Origin: Typhlomys cinereus
Taxonomy: Eukaryota; Chordata; Mammalia; Rodentia; Platacanthomyidae
Direction: 5' to 3'
Assembly (NCBI GenBank): GCA_023101885.1
Contig: JALPQD010000138.1
Location: forward strand, 1,976,542-2,040,541
DNA: 64,000 bases
Shown here: positions 33,354 through 43,959 of the stretch, in pieces
How the letters are laid out: each line of letters starts with the position of its first letter
Position numbering within the stretch: position 1 is the first letter of the stretch
Translations under genes and position numbers: made by a program
The notes under the pieces: model-generated
Seen by the model: the letters and a program-made list of their open reading frames with translations, nothing else
Databases searched by the model: none
Told to the model about the DNA's origin: nothing

Positions 33354-33475
33354 CAGGTCTGGTGTCTCGCACTTGTAACCCCGGCTACTCTAGAATCTAA
33401 CAACTAAAGAATCGCTCCATTCCAGGAGTTTGAGACCGGCATTGAAGATAACGATTTAACATAGAAATCAGTCTC
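33354..33475 (+). mobile_element. B1/Alu-like SINE, old
   Basis: aggtctggtgtctcgcacttgtaaccccggctactc and ccaggagtttgagaccggcatt follow the 7SL-derived order. Confidence 0.7.
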
Positions 33476-33518
33476 AAATAGCTTAAATATGATTACAAGA
33501 CGAGAAATCTAAGTTTCA

Positions 33519-33755
33519 AGGGCTGGAGAGATGGCTCAAGGGTTAAACCTCTGCCTCACAAATAGAAGGTCCTAAGTTCAGATCCTGGATCCCACGCAAA
33601 AATGTCAAGCAGAAATGGAAGTGGCCTGAACTTCCAGCTCTGGAAGGCAGAGCCTGGGAAATCCCAGAGTGAAGCATAAAGGAGGTAGAAGCAATCCAAG
33701 ATGATTCCCAAAGTCACCCTTGGTCCTCCACAGGGATACAGTACCCTCGGATACA

Positions 33756-33802
<47 letters not shown>

Positions 33803-33812
33803 TAAAAAAACT
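33519..33812 (+). mobile_element. Older SINE-T, full length
   Basis: Head agggctggagagatggctca, B-box-like aagttcagatcc, body ggaggtagaagcaatcc and tcacccttggtcctccacag, then a CA tract (33,752-33,800). CpGs of the young version have mostly become TG/CA here. Confidence 0.92.
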
Positions 33813-34044
33813 CAAAACAGCTCAGATTCAGTAAAATGCTGTCTTTTCTGTTTTTAATGAGAGCTATGGAAAACTAGAAACAAAGATTCAGATTAACAAA
33901 TGTTTCTGCAGAAGAATCTAGAATCTAAAACAGAAGCAATACTTGAAGATAAAAATAAGAGAAAACTTTCCAAAAATAAATAAGAAGCAAAGCTGCAAAG
34001 AAAGCCATGTTCACCAGGTTCCAATAAAAGTAGCCAAGAAGTAG

Positions 34045-34136
34045 ACCTAGAGTTTAACCTGCACAAGAGGCTGAAGCAAACGGATTGCTTGACCTAGGAG
34101 TTTGAGGCCAGCCTGGACAACATAGCTAGACCCCAT
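34045..34136 (+). mobile_element. B1/Alu-like SINE 3' half
   Basis: gaggctgaagcaaacggattgcttgacctaggagtttgaggccagcctggacaac matches the 7SL-derived second half. Confidence 0.75.
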
Positions 34137-34145
34137 TCTAGAGGG

Positions 34146-34530
34146 GTAGAGGGAGAAAAGTGGGGGGAAGAACAAGGTAACCAAGAGACATTAATATCCA
34201 GAAACACATTGGTGAGATTTTAAATAGTAAGCAACAGAGTGCCCTGTGTGCATCTTGGGTCAACAAAGAGAAAATGCAATAGGAAGTATCTGTCCAGGAA
34301 TAAAATTCATATGCATTGACCTTAGTCTTATACAGCAATAAAGCTACTGAGCTCTGGCACCAAAAAATGGACTCAAGAATTTGCTCTCAAATCGGCTTTA
34401 GTGTTTTAAAAGAGAAGACAAAGTAATCCAGGTTTGCCACTCACATAGACTTCTAGTGATCACTTTAATACAACATACTACAGTTGCCCAAGTGATGAGT
34501 TGACCTTGGGAGATCCAACATGGAGCAGGA
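34146..34530. other. Unassigned sequence
   Basis: No gene or repeat was recognised between the B1-like fragment and the next SINE-T. Confidence 0.35.
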
Positions 34531-34531
34531 G

Positions 34532-34738
34532 GGGTTGGAGAGATGGCTCAGAGGTTAAGCCTTTGCCTCAAAAGCTAAAGGACCTGAGTTCAGATCCTAG
34601 ATTCATGTTCAGGTCCATGTAAAAACTACAAGGTAGAATGGATAGCGCCTGGAAAACCCCAGAGCAAAGCACTAAGGAAGTAAAGCAATCAAGGATGATT
34701 ATTGAAGTCACCCTTGGTCCTCCACAGGCAAACACACC

Positions 34739-34830
<92 letters not shown>

Positions 34831-34845
34831 AAAGAAAAAAAATGG
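34532..34845 (+). mobile_element. Older SINE-T with long CA tail
   Basis: Head ggttggagagatggctcaga, body aaagcaatcaaggatgatt and cccttggtcctccacaggc, then CA repeats at 34,741-34,829 with two single interruptions. Confidence 0.92.
34741..34829. repeat. (CA)n microsatellite, about 89 bp
   Basis: Nearly pure CA with TA interruptions at about 34,791; the tail of the adjoining SINE-T. Confidence 0.97.
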
Positions 34846-35512
34846 AGCTGGAAGGATGAATAGTGGACATGGAAGCCAATTCAATTATCAATCACATATT
34901 AAGTATGATTATGAGGCAGAATAATTTCAAACATACTGTAGAATGAAGAAACCATATAACACCCAAAATAATGATAACCCAGATTCCAAACTCATTAAGC
35001 TTTCTAGTAGGAAAGGGAAACATAGTACATTAAAAGTTACAAAATCCTTTATCCTACACAGCTGTTGGGACTAAAAATAAAGCCTAGCATGCCATTTCAC
35101 TCTTGTCCTTATTAGGAGAAATATTATTTGGTGCTCACATACATTTTTAGAAACATATTGCACAAGAGAGTAGGGAGCTGTCCCTCAAAAGATAAATTAT
35201 ACGTGATTCCTGCCTCAAGGTATTAACAACTGACACACAAGACCATTTTTATTGGTTATGAGAATAAGTACATGTTAAATTCCTTGAAGAAGCTTGAAGA
35301 GAAACAATGCTCCAATGGTGCTGAGATCTTTGCCCCCAGCTCTTTCCGTGCACTCTTTACCCCTGACAAATGATGCTGGGCTTGCTCTGTGCCATTCCAG
35401 TGTCAACAGAGACAAGATACCAAATCTCAGACTTTCGGGGATATTCTCCATGGAAACTATAACCAAACCCAGAGGGCACTTGGTGCTGAAATGGGAACCA
35501 ATTCCATTTCAG
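34846..35512. other. Unassigned sequence
   Basis: No gene or repeat recognised. A 77-codon open frame at 35,294-35,527 and its antisense counterpart lack domains. Confidence 0.35.
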
Positions 35513-35610
35513 GGGCTTTACATCTAATATTTAATTTAGAAGAAACAACCATCCTACTGGACAACATTTTCTCGGTTTTACAAATGAATCTCAGAAAAGT
35601 TGGTCTCTCT
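35513..35610 (-). mobile_element. MIR-like SINE, antisense
   Basis: gctttacatctaatatttaattt, then ttttacaaatgaatctcagaaaagttgg is the complement order of the MIR core. Confidence 0.55.
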
Positions 35611-36230
35611 GCCATTAAAATAATGACTGAGAAGAACCTCCAAAACAGAAATTTCTGGCTGAAAAATTCATTGCACCCTAACCCACCACACCATTTCCTT
35701 AATCCAAGAAAAGGAATGAAGAGAATAATGGTATTATTTAGTAGATTGCATCTTTTACAAAATCATGAGAATAGAGGAGGGCAGGGAATTAATTCTGTTG
35801 TCCTTGGGGTTTACAGACCCTCTGCAAAGCATCCACAGATTGCTCTAGGGCAACAGGCTGCCGAGCAAAAGGGGTCCTACCTGTCTTGGGAAAGTGCTGG
35901 TCTCAGGCTTGCCTGACAAGGACTGATTCCCAGAGCTTGGTTCCTTAGCATCGCCAGTCCTCTGAGCTAGCCTTTCTCTTCCTAGAAACCTAGAAGACCT
36001 GATTAAGGCACTGACCCCTTGGGAAAACAGATGCTACCATATTGCTCCTTGCCCAGGCTTTGAGGAAAGAGCAATATTTATGACAAAGGTATTCCTCTCC
36101 GGTGCTAGATTTTTCAGATATCACCAAAGGGGGGAGGAGTCCTAGTTCCGCCTCCCCCCAAAAATTCACATCTTAAGGACCCCTCGGTTGCAGGACACTG
36201 ACGCATCTCAGTGGCTCCCGGCTTACACAT
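35611..36230. other. Unassigned sequence next to the CpG-rich segment
   Basis: A 175-codon open frame (35,389-35,916) overlaps a MIR and lacks domains. At 36,130-36,160 a C-rich stretch (ccgcctcccccca) resembles an Sp1-type GC box just outside the CpG island. Confidence 0.35.
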
Positions 36231-36240
36231 CATACAAGCC

Positions 36241-36600
36241 AGACCGAAGGGATGGATCCAATCCCAGCTCGCAGGCCGCCGCATTACCCGGAGGCATCGG
36301 ACTGCACCGAGACCAATTCACACCCTGGTGATTTTTCCTCCGCCAGCCTCAGGCTCAGGGAGCAGCCGCGCCCACCCGAGCCTGGTGCTGCACATCCCCG
36401 CCGGGCGCCCCGCGGCTGCGGCGGGCCGCTGCTGCCACCTGTCGGCCGCCCCTCGAAAACACTCGCGGAGGGGACCAGGAGGGAGACACCCCGCACCCAG
36501 AGACGTTGTCACTCACGCTGCATCCCTGTTTGCATGCGGAGATGCGTGTCCAGCCCTGACCCACCTCCCCCTCCCCCGGGGTTACGCATGCAGAAGACCA
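36241..36600. promoter_or_regulatory. CpG-island-like segment, candidate promoter
   Basis: By hand count about 31 CpG fall in 360 bp of GC-rich sequence, including ccgggcgccccgcggctgcggcggg around 36,400-36,425. No other part of the window is comparable, and it matches no repeat that I recognise. Open frames on both strands (up to 146 codons) are expected from the GC content and show no domain. A TATA-like ctataaaaac lies at 36,857-36,866, which could serve a plus-strand start. On the minus strand cgtgagt near 36,510 could be a splice donor. Orientation and gene are unknown. Confidence 0.45.
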
Positions 36601-37064
36601 CCCAGACTGGCCCCCAGGGACACCCCATAGTAGCCAGGACCCGCAAAACTGAACCTTCCTGGCGACCTGAACTAATATGTAGAGATCGTTAAATTCATAC
36701 TCAAGAGTCAGAATCCCCAGAGCTAAAAGCAACTTTTACAAGGTCTTCGCCCCTCTCCCCACGCCCTCCATGTGTTCACAATAGTTGGGCAGGTTGGGGA
36801 CCCGCCCACTTGAAGATCTAAATGATTTTCCAAGATTAGCCCTCACACACCTAAGTCTATAAAAACATATGTCTCTGTGCTAGAAGTGGGCAAGAGCCCA
36901 CTGAACTCCAACCCTGGCCAACCATCCCCAACCTCAGCTCACCTATCCCCCCCTTGCCTTGATCGCCGCAGGAACCCTGAGCCAGAAGAAATGCTATGCT
37001 CTGCTTATTAGCTAATTAGGCCTATCCTATGTCCTAACAATTGAGCCACTAAAAAATATACATG

Positions 37065-37345
37065 GGGCTGGGGAGACGGCTCGGGAGTTAAATCCTTTGC
37101 CTCACAAGCAAAAGACCTGAGTTCAGATCCCCAGATCCATATAAAAATCCAGGGAGGAGGATATGGCAGTGCCCTGTAATTCCAGCCCTGAAAGTTGGAG
37201 CCCGGGAAACCCCAGAGCAAAGCAATAAGGTGCAAGAACAATCCAGGATGATTCCTAATGTCACCCTTTGGCTTCCACAGGCACACACAATCAAGTGTGC
37301 ACACACACACACACACACACACTCCTCTTACACTCATACACATAA
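37065..37345 (+). mobile_element. Older SINE-T
   Basis: Head ggggctggggagacggctcg, B-box-like gagttcagatcc, body phrases caagaacaatccaggatgatt and tcaccctttggcttccacag, CA tail (37,300-37,321). Confidence 0.9.
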
Positions 37346-37519
37346 AAATTATATATAATATAAATTGTAATGCATGATCTTACCTCATTACTAAATAGCC
37401 ACAACTACTTCTATGAAATGTGGGTGCTGGTGAGCACTGCATAACTTCTCAGACCTCGGAATTGGATTCAATATGTCACCCTCCTACCTGTGTTGATTTT
37501 ACCAGGACATCTACTGTGA

Positions 37520-37850
37520 GATTAACACTGACCACTTGACAGAATCTAGAACCATCTAGAAAGCAAACCTCTGGGAATATCTGTGAGGGAGTTTCTAGAC
37601 TGGACTAATTACAGAAGAAAACATCATCCTAAATGTGCATTGGGGTCCCAGATTAAATAAAAAGGAGAAATCAGGCATGCATCTCTGCTTCCTGACTGTG
37701 GATGCAATGTGACCCGCTACTTCCTGCTCCTGCTGCCAATCCTTCTGTCATGGTGGACTATACCCTTGAACTGTGAGCCCAAATAAAGCCTCCTTCTTAT
37801 TTCTGTCAGGTATTTGGTCACAGCAAGTTGGGCAACTAACAAATTGCCTG
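37520..37850 (+). mobile_element. LTR-B fragment (rodent MaLR-like)
   Basis: cacttgacagaatctagaacc, tctgtgagggagtttctaga, tgactgtggatgcaatgtgacc, ttgaactgtgagcccaaataaagcc and gtcacagcaagttgggcaactaac follow the family order, including the poly(A)-signal region. Confidence 0.75.
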
Positions 37851-37947
37851 TGTACAAATCTAATGTCTTGAGTTAGATCTTCAGAGACCACATGGTAGAA
37901 GACAAGAACCTACTTCCAAAAGTTGTTCTCTGATCTCCGTACACATT

Positions 37948-38015
<68 letters not shown>

Positions 38016-38065
38016 GCTCCCCTCTCCCTCCCTCAATAAAAAATAAAATTCCTTTTTTAAAAGAT
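37851..38065 (+). mobile_element. B3-type SINE 3' part with (CT)n tail
   Basis: gagttagatcttcagagaccacatggtagaagac, ttgttctctgatctccgtacac, then (CT)n at 37,951-38,009 and an ataaaaaataaaa end. Confidence 0.7.
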
Positions 38066-38269
38066 ACAAAGGGCATCTAGTGGAGACTGCAAACCACCCT
38101 GAGCTGGCTGGTAGTTGGGGTGCAGTCTGGCCAGTAGTATCATCGTCAGCCCGCAACATCCCTGTGCAGCTCCCAGCACCTCAGCTCCAGGTTTAGGGAT
38201 AGCATGGACCTAGCCAGGCTTCACTGCTCACTTCAGCCCACCCCCCCAGTTCTGCTGCAAGGACTTGTC

Positions 38270-38620
38270 TTCTCCCCAGGAAGGAGTCATCCATCTTCCT
38301 ACCTCAGCACACTTTGATCTATTGCTTTCTTTGTCCTGAATGGCACTTTGCCAGATCTTGAAGGCCTACCGCTTAGCCATTGAGTCTAGGGTTCAAATAC
38401 CACCTCTCTGAAGCCTTCTCAGGCCTCCTACCCAATCTCTCTCTACATAGAGCCCGACTTTGTGGCTCCAATCGCCGTCTGAAATGGTTCTGTTCACTTA
38501 GTAGCTTGTTTCTTTCTACCCCCTACCAGAATGTGAACTTTTATGAGAGCAAAGACGATTCCCCAGAGCCCAGGATAATGCTTAGCAAGGGACAGACCAT
38601 TGTTCCATGAGCCAATGGAG
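38270..38620 (+). mobile_element. L2 3' end
   Basis: taccacctctctgaagccttctcaggcctcctaccc, cagaatgtgaacttttatgagagcaaag and cccaggataatgcttagca follow the L2 3' order. Confidence 0.65.
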
Positions 38621-38694
38621 CCAAGTCAGACAAAAGAAAGGGGGTAAAGAATGTACTTCACATCCCCCACCCCACTGTGATCACAGCGGCCTTT

Positions 38695-38815
38695 TAAAAC
38701 TGAAATTAACCTCATCTAATGGATGAGGAACTCAACATTCAGAGAAGTTGAGCCTCCAAAGCTGAACGGCTGAAGTGGGATCACTAAGACAAATCCAGGT
38801 CTACCTAACTCAAAT
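38695..38815 (-). mobile_element. MIR SINE, antisense
   Basis: ggatgaggaactcaacattcagagaagttgag, then agtgggatcactaagacaaatccaggtct is the complement of MIR. Confidence 0.75.
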
Positions 38816-38842
38816 GACTGCTTTTATAAAACCACATTAACA

Positions 38843-39125
38843 GGGCTAGACAGAGGGCTCAGGGGTTAAGACTCTACCTCGCAAGCAGAAGGTCCTGAGT
38901 TCAAATCAGATCCCATGTAAAAACGCCAGGTAGAAATGGCAGCAACAGGTACTTTCCATCCTGGACGGCAAAGCCTGGGAAACTTCATAGTAAAGCAAAG
39001 AGCAGGTAGAATCAGGGTGATTCCCAAAGTCATCCTTGGGCCTCCACAGGCACACACAATGTCCTGATATACACAGATGCACACACATATATACACACAC
39101 GAAATAAAATAAAAATTAAATAAAC
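38843..39125 (+). mobile_element. Older SINE-T
   Basis: Head agggctagacagagggctca, B box gagttcaaatcag, body taaaaacgccaggtagaaat, a short CA-type tail at 39,060-39,102 and aaataaaataaa end. Confidence 0.88.
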
Positions 39126-39307
39126 ACATTAACATCTGTTGCATATCTTAAATAAGCACAATTTTATTCAAATAATATATTTATTTATTCTTTAAATTTT
39201 TCATACAAACATATAATGTATTTTGTCATATTGATCACCTCCCTCCAGGCCCCCTCCCCTAACATATATACCTTGCAACTTATTCACTGGAAAATGCTTT
39301 CAGTTGG

Positions 39308-39397
39308 GGCTAGGGAGATAAGTCAATAAAGTGCTTGCCTTGCAAGCATGAAGACCTGAATTCAGTCTCCAGAACCCACATAAAAAAGCCAAAGGTA
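39308..39397 (+). mobile_element. tRNA-derived SINE head fragment
   Basis: ggggctagggagataagtcaataaagtgcttgccttgcaagc, with gaattcagtctccagaa, is a B2/ID-like head, abruptly joined to the next SINE-T. Confidence 0.6.
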
Positions 39398-39653
39398 GGA
39401 GCTGGAAAGATGTCTCAGGGGTTAAGACTCTGCCTCAAAAACAGAGGGACTTGAGTTCAGACTCCAGATCCCCTATAACAATGCCAGGTGGAAATAGCAG
39501 CAGCCTGCACTTCCAGCTCTGGAAGGCAGAACCTGGAAAATCTCAGAACAAAGCAAAAAGGAGGTAGAAGCAATCCAGGTTGACTTCCGAAATCACCCGT
39601 GGTCATCCACAGGGACTCACAGTGTCCTCTGATACACACACATATACACTCAC

Positions 39654-39688
<35 letters not shown>

Positions 39689-39705
39689 AATATTTTAAAT
39701 TACAT
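39398..39705 (+). mobile_element. Older SINE-T
   Basis: Head ggagctggaaagatgtctcagg, body aatgccaggtggaaatagc and gaggtagaagcaatccagg, CA tail 39,640-39,687. Confidence 0.9.
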
Positions 39706-40190
39706 CGCCTTCCCTGGGGCTAATCACCAATGTCCTTACAGAAACTGGCCGAGGTTGGCATTTGTCTTTAATTGCTCCAGTAGAGACCAGCAGGGATGCC
39801 CTCTGGGAAGGCCTTGCCACGCTGATTCCTCTGATGACAGCTGGTACCAGGGAGCCTTTCACAGCCATGTCCTCTGGCCTGGACCTTGCTCCCCTGTAAA
39901 CTTAATGACGTGTATTATTGGCATGGCTGCCTTAACTGCTCACTCCTGTTGCTCATCCCGGCAGGGAGGAGGCTAGCTCTGCAGTGAGGGATTCAGCAGG
40001 CGCGTCCCTGTGTGCACGGTGCTGGTGCACATTCAAACAGGGGTTATCAGGGACCCTCAGGAGCAGTCCCCAGGGGATTTGGGTTGCCACTGCCCTCTAG
40101 AAATAACTGCAAAGGAAATGTGGAGACCAGAGTATAGGTGACTGGACCCTGAGATTTTGCCACTCACACCAAAGAAAGATTATAATTAGG
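39706..40190. other. Unassigned sequence
   Basis: No gene or repeat was recognised. The 125-codon open frame ending at 39,976 begins in the SINE tail. Confidence 0.35.
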
Positions 40191-40193
40191 AGA

Positions 40194-40345
40194 GCTGGGG
40201 GTGGGGCTCAGTTGGCAGCATGCACAAAGCCCCAGATCCCATCACATAAACTAGTATATGGTGCATGCCTATAATGTCGGCACACAGAAGGTAGAAGCAG
40301 AAGGATCAGAACTTCAAGGGCAGTCTGGGCTACAGGAAACCTGGT
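40194..40345 (+). mobile_element. B4-type SINE
   Basis: gagagctgggggtggggctcagttgg, then tatggtgcatgcctataatg and cagtctgggctacaggaaacctg: ID-like head and B1-like body. Confidence 0.65.
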
Positions 40346-40575
40346 TCTTTGGTGCTTTCTTTTTCTCTCTTTTGAGAGACAGAGAAAGAGAAATAGAGAG
40401 AGAGAGAGAACATGCATGCCATGGCATAGGTGGAGGTCAGAGGACAACTTCTGGAAGGCAGTTCTCTCCATATACATGTGGGTTTCAGGGTTCAATTCAG
40501 ATTCAAGTCACCAGATTTGCATGCAGGCAAGCCTTACCCACTGAGTTATCTATCTCACTGATCTCAAAACCTGGG
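40346..40575 (-). mobile_element. B3/B2-type SINE, antisense
   Basis: The complement of the head (cccactgagttatctatctcac) is at the right, gtggaggtcagaggacaactt in the middle, and GA-rich sequence (the CT tail complement) at the left. Confidence 0.7.
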
Positions 40576-40709
40576 CTTGAGACAAAAAAAATGGTGGATG
40601 AGATCAAGGGATCTATGTATTCTCATTTCTCATTGGCTTAGCTCAGGCAGAACAATTCACCTTTCCCTACCTCACCATTACATTTCCCTCTGCCCCACCC
40701 AGTAATATC

Positions 40710-40850
40710 CAGCAAGGTGGCTGGGGAGTAAAGGACCTGGAGACCAGAGAGACCACATGGTGGAAGGAAAGAACCAACTTTGCCAAATTGTCCTCTGACA
40801 TCTATATGTACAGTAAGAATGTATAATTGGTATACATACCTAAGCTGGTA
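40710..40850 (+). mobile_element. B3-type SINE fragment
   Basis: aaggtggctggggagtaaaggacctgg, then gaccacatggtggaaggaaagaacc and ttgtcctctgacatc. Confidence 0.6.
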
Positions 40851-40852
40851 TT

Positions 40853-40905
40853 CTCTCTCTCTCCCTCCCTCCCTCCCTCCCTCCCTCCCTCCCTCCCTCC
40901 CTCCA
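40853..40905. repeat. (CT)n(CTCC)n microsatellite
   Basis: Short CT tract followed by eleven CTCC-type tetramers. Confidence 0.95.
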
Positions 40906-40954
40906 GATCTTTGATGATTAGGAAGCCATATTTCTCCTTCCTCCAAGAACCTAC

Positions 40955-41315
40955 TGTTAGATATTAGGCATGTTAAACAAAATGACTCAAGCTGCCCCCC
41001 TCCTTTCTCCCCCTTTGTACTGCTCAGACAAGGAACCCTTCGCGGTTCTCAATTTACTCAGATAAGAGAGCTCCATCGCCCAAGGACAGCTCAGCAACTT
41101 CTGCACAGCCCTCAGTCTACTTGCAACTAAGAGAAACTGACACATTCATCCAAGGACTCTCGCCCACCCCGGGGTAAGTCCCCCTTCTCATCCCAGTACT
41201 TTTCCAACTACATGCCCCTGGCCTATAGTCACATACTTCTGGTCACATGACCAAGCCCTGTACGAGTCCCCAGACCACTAGATTTTCTCTCTCTGCTTCT
41301 TGCTCTCTCTCTCTG

Positions 41316-41374
<59 letters not shown>

Positions 41375-41561
41375 TCTCCCTATCTCTCTCTCTCTCTCTC
41401 TCTGTTTCTCTGTTAACAGTCATGGTGCATGCTGCTTGCCTATTTGGTCCTCCTGCTTGCTGACAATAAATCTCCTTTGTCAAAAAATCCTTTGCTGGAT
41501 TTGGTGTGACTTTGTATCCCTGATCATTCGGAGGTAGGGGACCCTCCCAAAAGCCCCCACA
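40955..41561 (+). mobile_element. Solo LTR of an endogenous retrovirus, 607 bp
   Basis: It begins tgttagatattagg and ends aagcccccaca (TG...CA). The pentamer cctac flanks it exactly at 40,950-40,954 and 41,562-41,566. A poly(A) signal aataaa lies at 41,465-41,470, and a CT-rich region including (CT)n at 41,285-41,402 precedes it, as in some class II rodent LTRs. No gag, pol or env sequence adjoins it. It is unrelated to LTR-A. The class is uncertain, since class II usually gives 6-bp duplications. Confidence 0.75.
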
Positions 41562-41566
41562 CCTAC

Positions 41567-42820
41567 CCTAGCCTGAGACTGGACCAGGCTGCTTTCCTCT
41601 CTGCTCGAAATAACCCACATGTAACTGGAACATATTAGATTGTAGTATAATTATGTATGGGGCTTGTCTCCCTGACGTGGGGCTGTGACTAATCATGTTG
41701 CCTTCCCAGCCTTTTAGCTCCACGCCCAACACACACTACGCCACGGACAAATGTGTGGAGTGAATAAGTTGCTGGGTGGCCAGACCAGGAGACCTGACAG
41801 GTGAATGGAAGGTGCATTAGCCGTTCCTGTGGCTGCACAGCAGGCCCTTCGAGATCCGGGAGCACACAGGCGATCGCCACCACACACAGGTACCCCCAAA
41901 ACGAGGGCCCTGAGACCAAAACAAGGAAGAGCTAACAAGGCCAAGAGAACATCCACCAGCCTCCCCAGACTCTGCCTCAACCCCTGCGCTGGCCCCTCTC
42001 ATTACAGGAACCTCTGTCATCCGGACAGCAGAAAACAGCTTGTGGGGAGCATTTGGGAAAGAGGAAGTGCAGGTGTGCAGGAACAAGGAGACGCCTCCAG
42101 TCATCAGGTTTGCTTTGTCTGTCCAGAGCTCCAGCCCAGGGAGGCCTCGTAACCTGCAGGACTCACCAGCTTCTGCCCTAGGCTGTGTTCAATCACAAGC
42201 AGGAAGTGTGAGAGAAAACCACCTGGGCCAGTGGTTAGGGGAATCAAACCACCGTCCTGCCTGCAGAGGGGTTAGAGAGGAAGCAGACCCCCAGGGAACA
42301 TGGGGTCACTAGTGTCTGCAGACAGGCAAAAGCAGAGGACTGAAAGAGAGAGAAAAAGAACAAGGACAGGACAGAGAGAAAGCCGAGCACAAAGATGTCC
42401 AGAGCTTAATGAAAAAAAAAAAAATGCACTTTCACTGTGAGGCGTGAGAGGGTGCTGAGAGAAGGGGAGGCATGATGAAAGACAACCAGAATGTTCCAGG
42501 CCTCATCACTGGTGCCTGGGAAGCCAGGCTGTTTGATTTCAGTTCCCAAACTGTGGTCACCTAAGACTTAAGTCCTCAGTAGCCCAACTGCCTGAGTGTC
42601 CTGCAGCCGGCCTGGGAGCGGCCAGGCCTCAGGGCAGGGCAGCCGGGCCTGGGAGCAGACAGGAGACCCCTCGTTCCAGCCTGTCCATGAGGATCGATGC
42701 AATGGCGGCCTGAGCTCGCTGCTCTGAGACTTTCAGGGACCCTGAAACAGCCTGGCAGCAGTTCAAACACTCCAGGGGACAGAGCGGCGTCTGGGTGGCC
42801 TGGGGAATGGGTGAAGGCCC
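41567..42820. other. Unassigned sequence
   Basis: 1.25 kb of mixed to GC-rich sequence. Open frames (up to 115 codons) on both strands lack domains. Nothing was recognised as a repeat. Confidence 0.3.
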
Positions 42821-42827
42821 CCCTTCT

Positions 42828-42870
42828 CCCCCCCACCCCCACTCCCCCACCCCACCCCCACCCCCACCCC
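42828..42870 (-). other. G-quadruplex-type tract on the minus strand
   Basis: Successive runs of four to seven C separated by single A or CT on the plus strand give at least seven G-runs on the minus strand. This exceeds the usual four-run pattern for intramolecular quadruplexes. Confidence 0.85.
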
Positions 42871-42979
42871 AGAGACTCTTAAATGAGAGAACTATCCTCC
42901 ATGTTCCCCAAGCCAGTGTATTCTTGGGTATTTTCTTAACATTTTTACCTCGAACCCAGAGGAACTGACAGGAGCAGGC

Positions 42980-43135
42980 AATTTTCTGGCAAGACACATC
43001 TGGTTCTAGCTTCACAGTAATACTAACAATGAAAAAACCATCTCCTTCTTTGCAAGCTTCCTGGGTCATTAAATTGGCTTTTTCATTGTTAGTATTACTG
43101 TGAAGCTAGAACCAGATGTGTCTTGCCAGAAAATT
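42980..43135. repeat. Perfect 57-bp inverted repeat with 42-bp spacer
   Basis: Left arm 42,980-43,036 and right arm 43,079-43,135 are exact reverse complements over all 57 positions. The spacer is 42 bp and not self-complementary in any obvious way. No related copy was noticed elsewhere in the window. Confidence 0.98.
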
Positions 43136-43450
43136 TAACATAGTAGGTCCAAGAACCACCTCAGGTCTTCTCATGCATTATTTAAGAAATAGGATGGGCT
43201 CTCTTCCATCATCCATCTCCCCCCAAGCCCACCCTCCCTTCGAGGCTCAGACGACCCAACAGGACCAAGCCCACCCTCTGCGACAACAGTAAGCAGCTGA
43301 GTAATCGAGAAATCACTCAATTTCTCAGCACTTTTCCCTCGACCGTCACAATCCAGGGTTGAGCTGGATCAGTGGCTCCCGACCCAAGCTAAGCATCACA
43401 CTTACCCAGGAAGCTTGCAAAGAAGGAGATGGTTCTGAATATAATACGGC
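43136..43450. other. Unassigned sequence
   Basis: No gene or repeat was recognised. Confidence 0.35.
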
Positions 43451-43454
43451 ACGA

Positions 43455-43740
43455 AGACTGGAGAGGTGGCCCAGGGTTTAAAGCTCTGATTTGCATGCAG
43501 AAGGAACTGCGTTTGGATCCTGAATCCCATGTAAAAACATCAGGCAGAAATATTGATGGCCTGTACGTCCAGCTTTGGAAAAGGAGCAACGTAAAAAAGA
43601 GGTAGAAGCAATCCAGGATGATTCTTGAAGTCACCCTTGGTCCTCCACAAGGACATACAGTACCCTCTGATACAGAGAGAGAGAGAGACAGAGAGACAGA
43701 GAGAGACAGAGAGAGAGAGAGACAGAGAGAGATACCAATA
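43455..43740 (+). mobile_element. Older SINE-T with (GA)n tail
   Basis: Head gactggagaggtggcccagg, body gaggtagaagcaatccaggatg and tcacccttggtcctccaca. The tail is (GA)n/GACA-rich (43,673-43,732) instead of CA. Confidence 0.88.
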
Positions 43741-43959
43741 CCAACACAGCACAGTCCTTACTGGACTTTTTCATCTTTTTAATCCCACCTCTAAGACAGT
43801 AGCAGATACATACACAATACATTATTTCTTCTAAGAAGTAGCTGTCTGAGTATAAAATCCTACATTTCCTGTGCTGGATTTCAGAACACACAACTGGAAT
43901 TTGTTCCAAGAAGGAAAAAGACCAAGTACACTTCTCACTCCCAGAGTCTCCAATGGATG

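Noticed and set aside
40955..41561. Complete provirus at the 41-kb LTR
   Set aside because: Only one LTR is present with an exact flanking duplication and no gag, pol or env sequence on either side, so it is solo.
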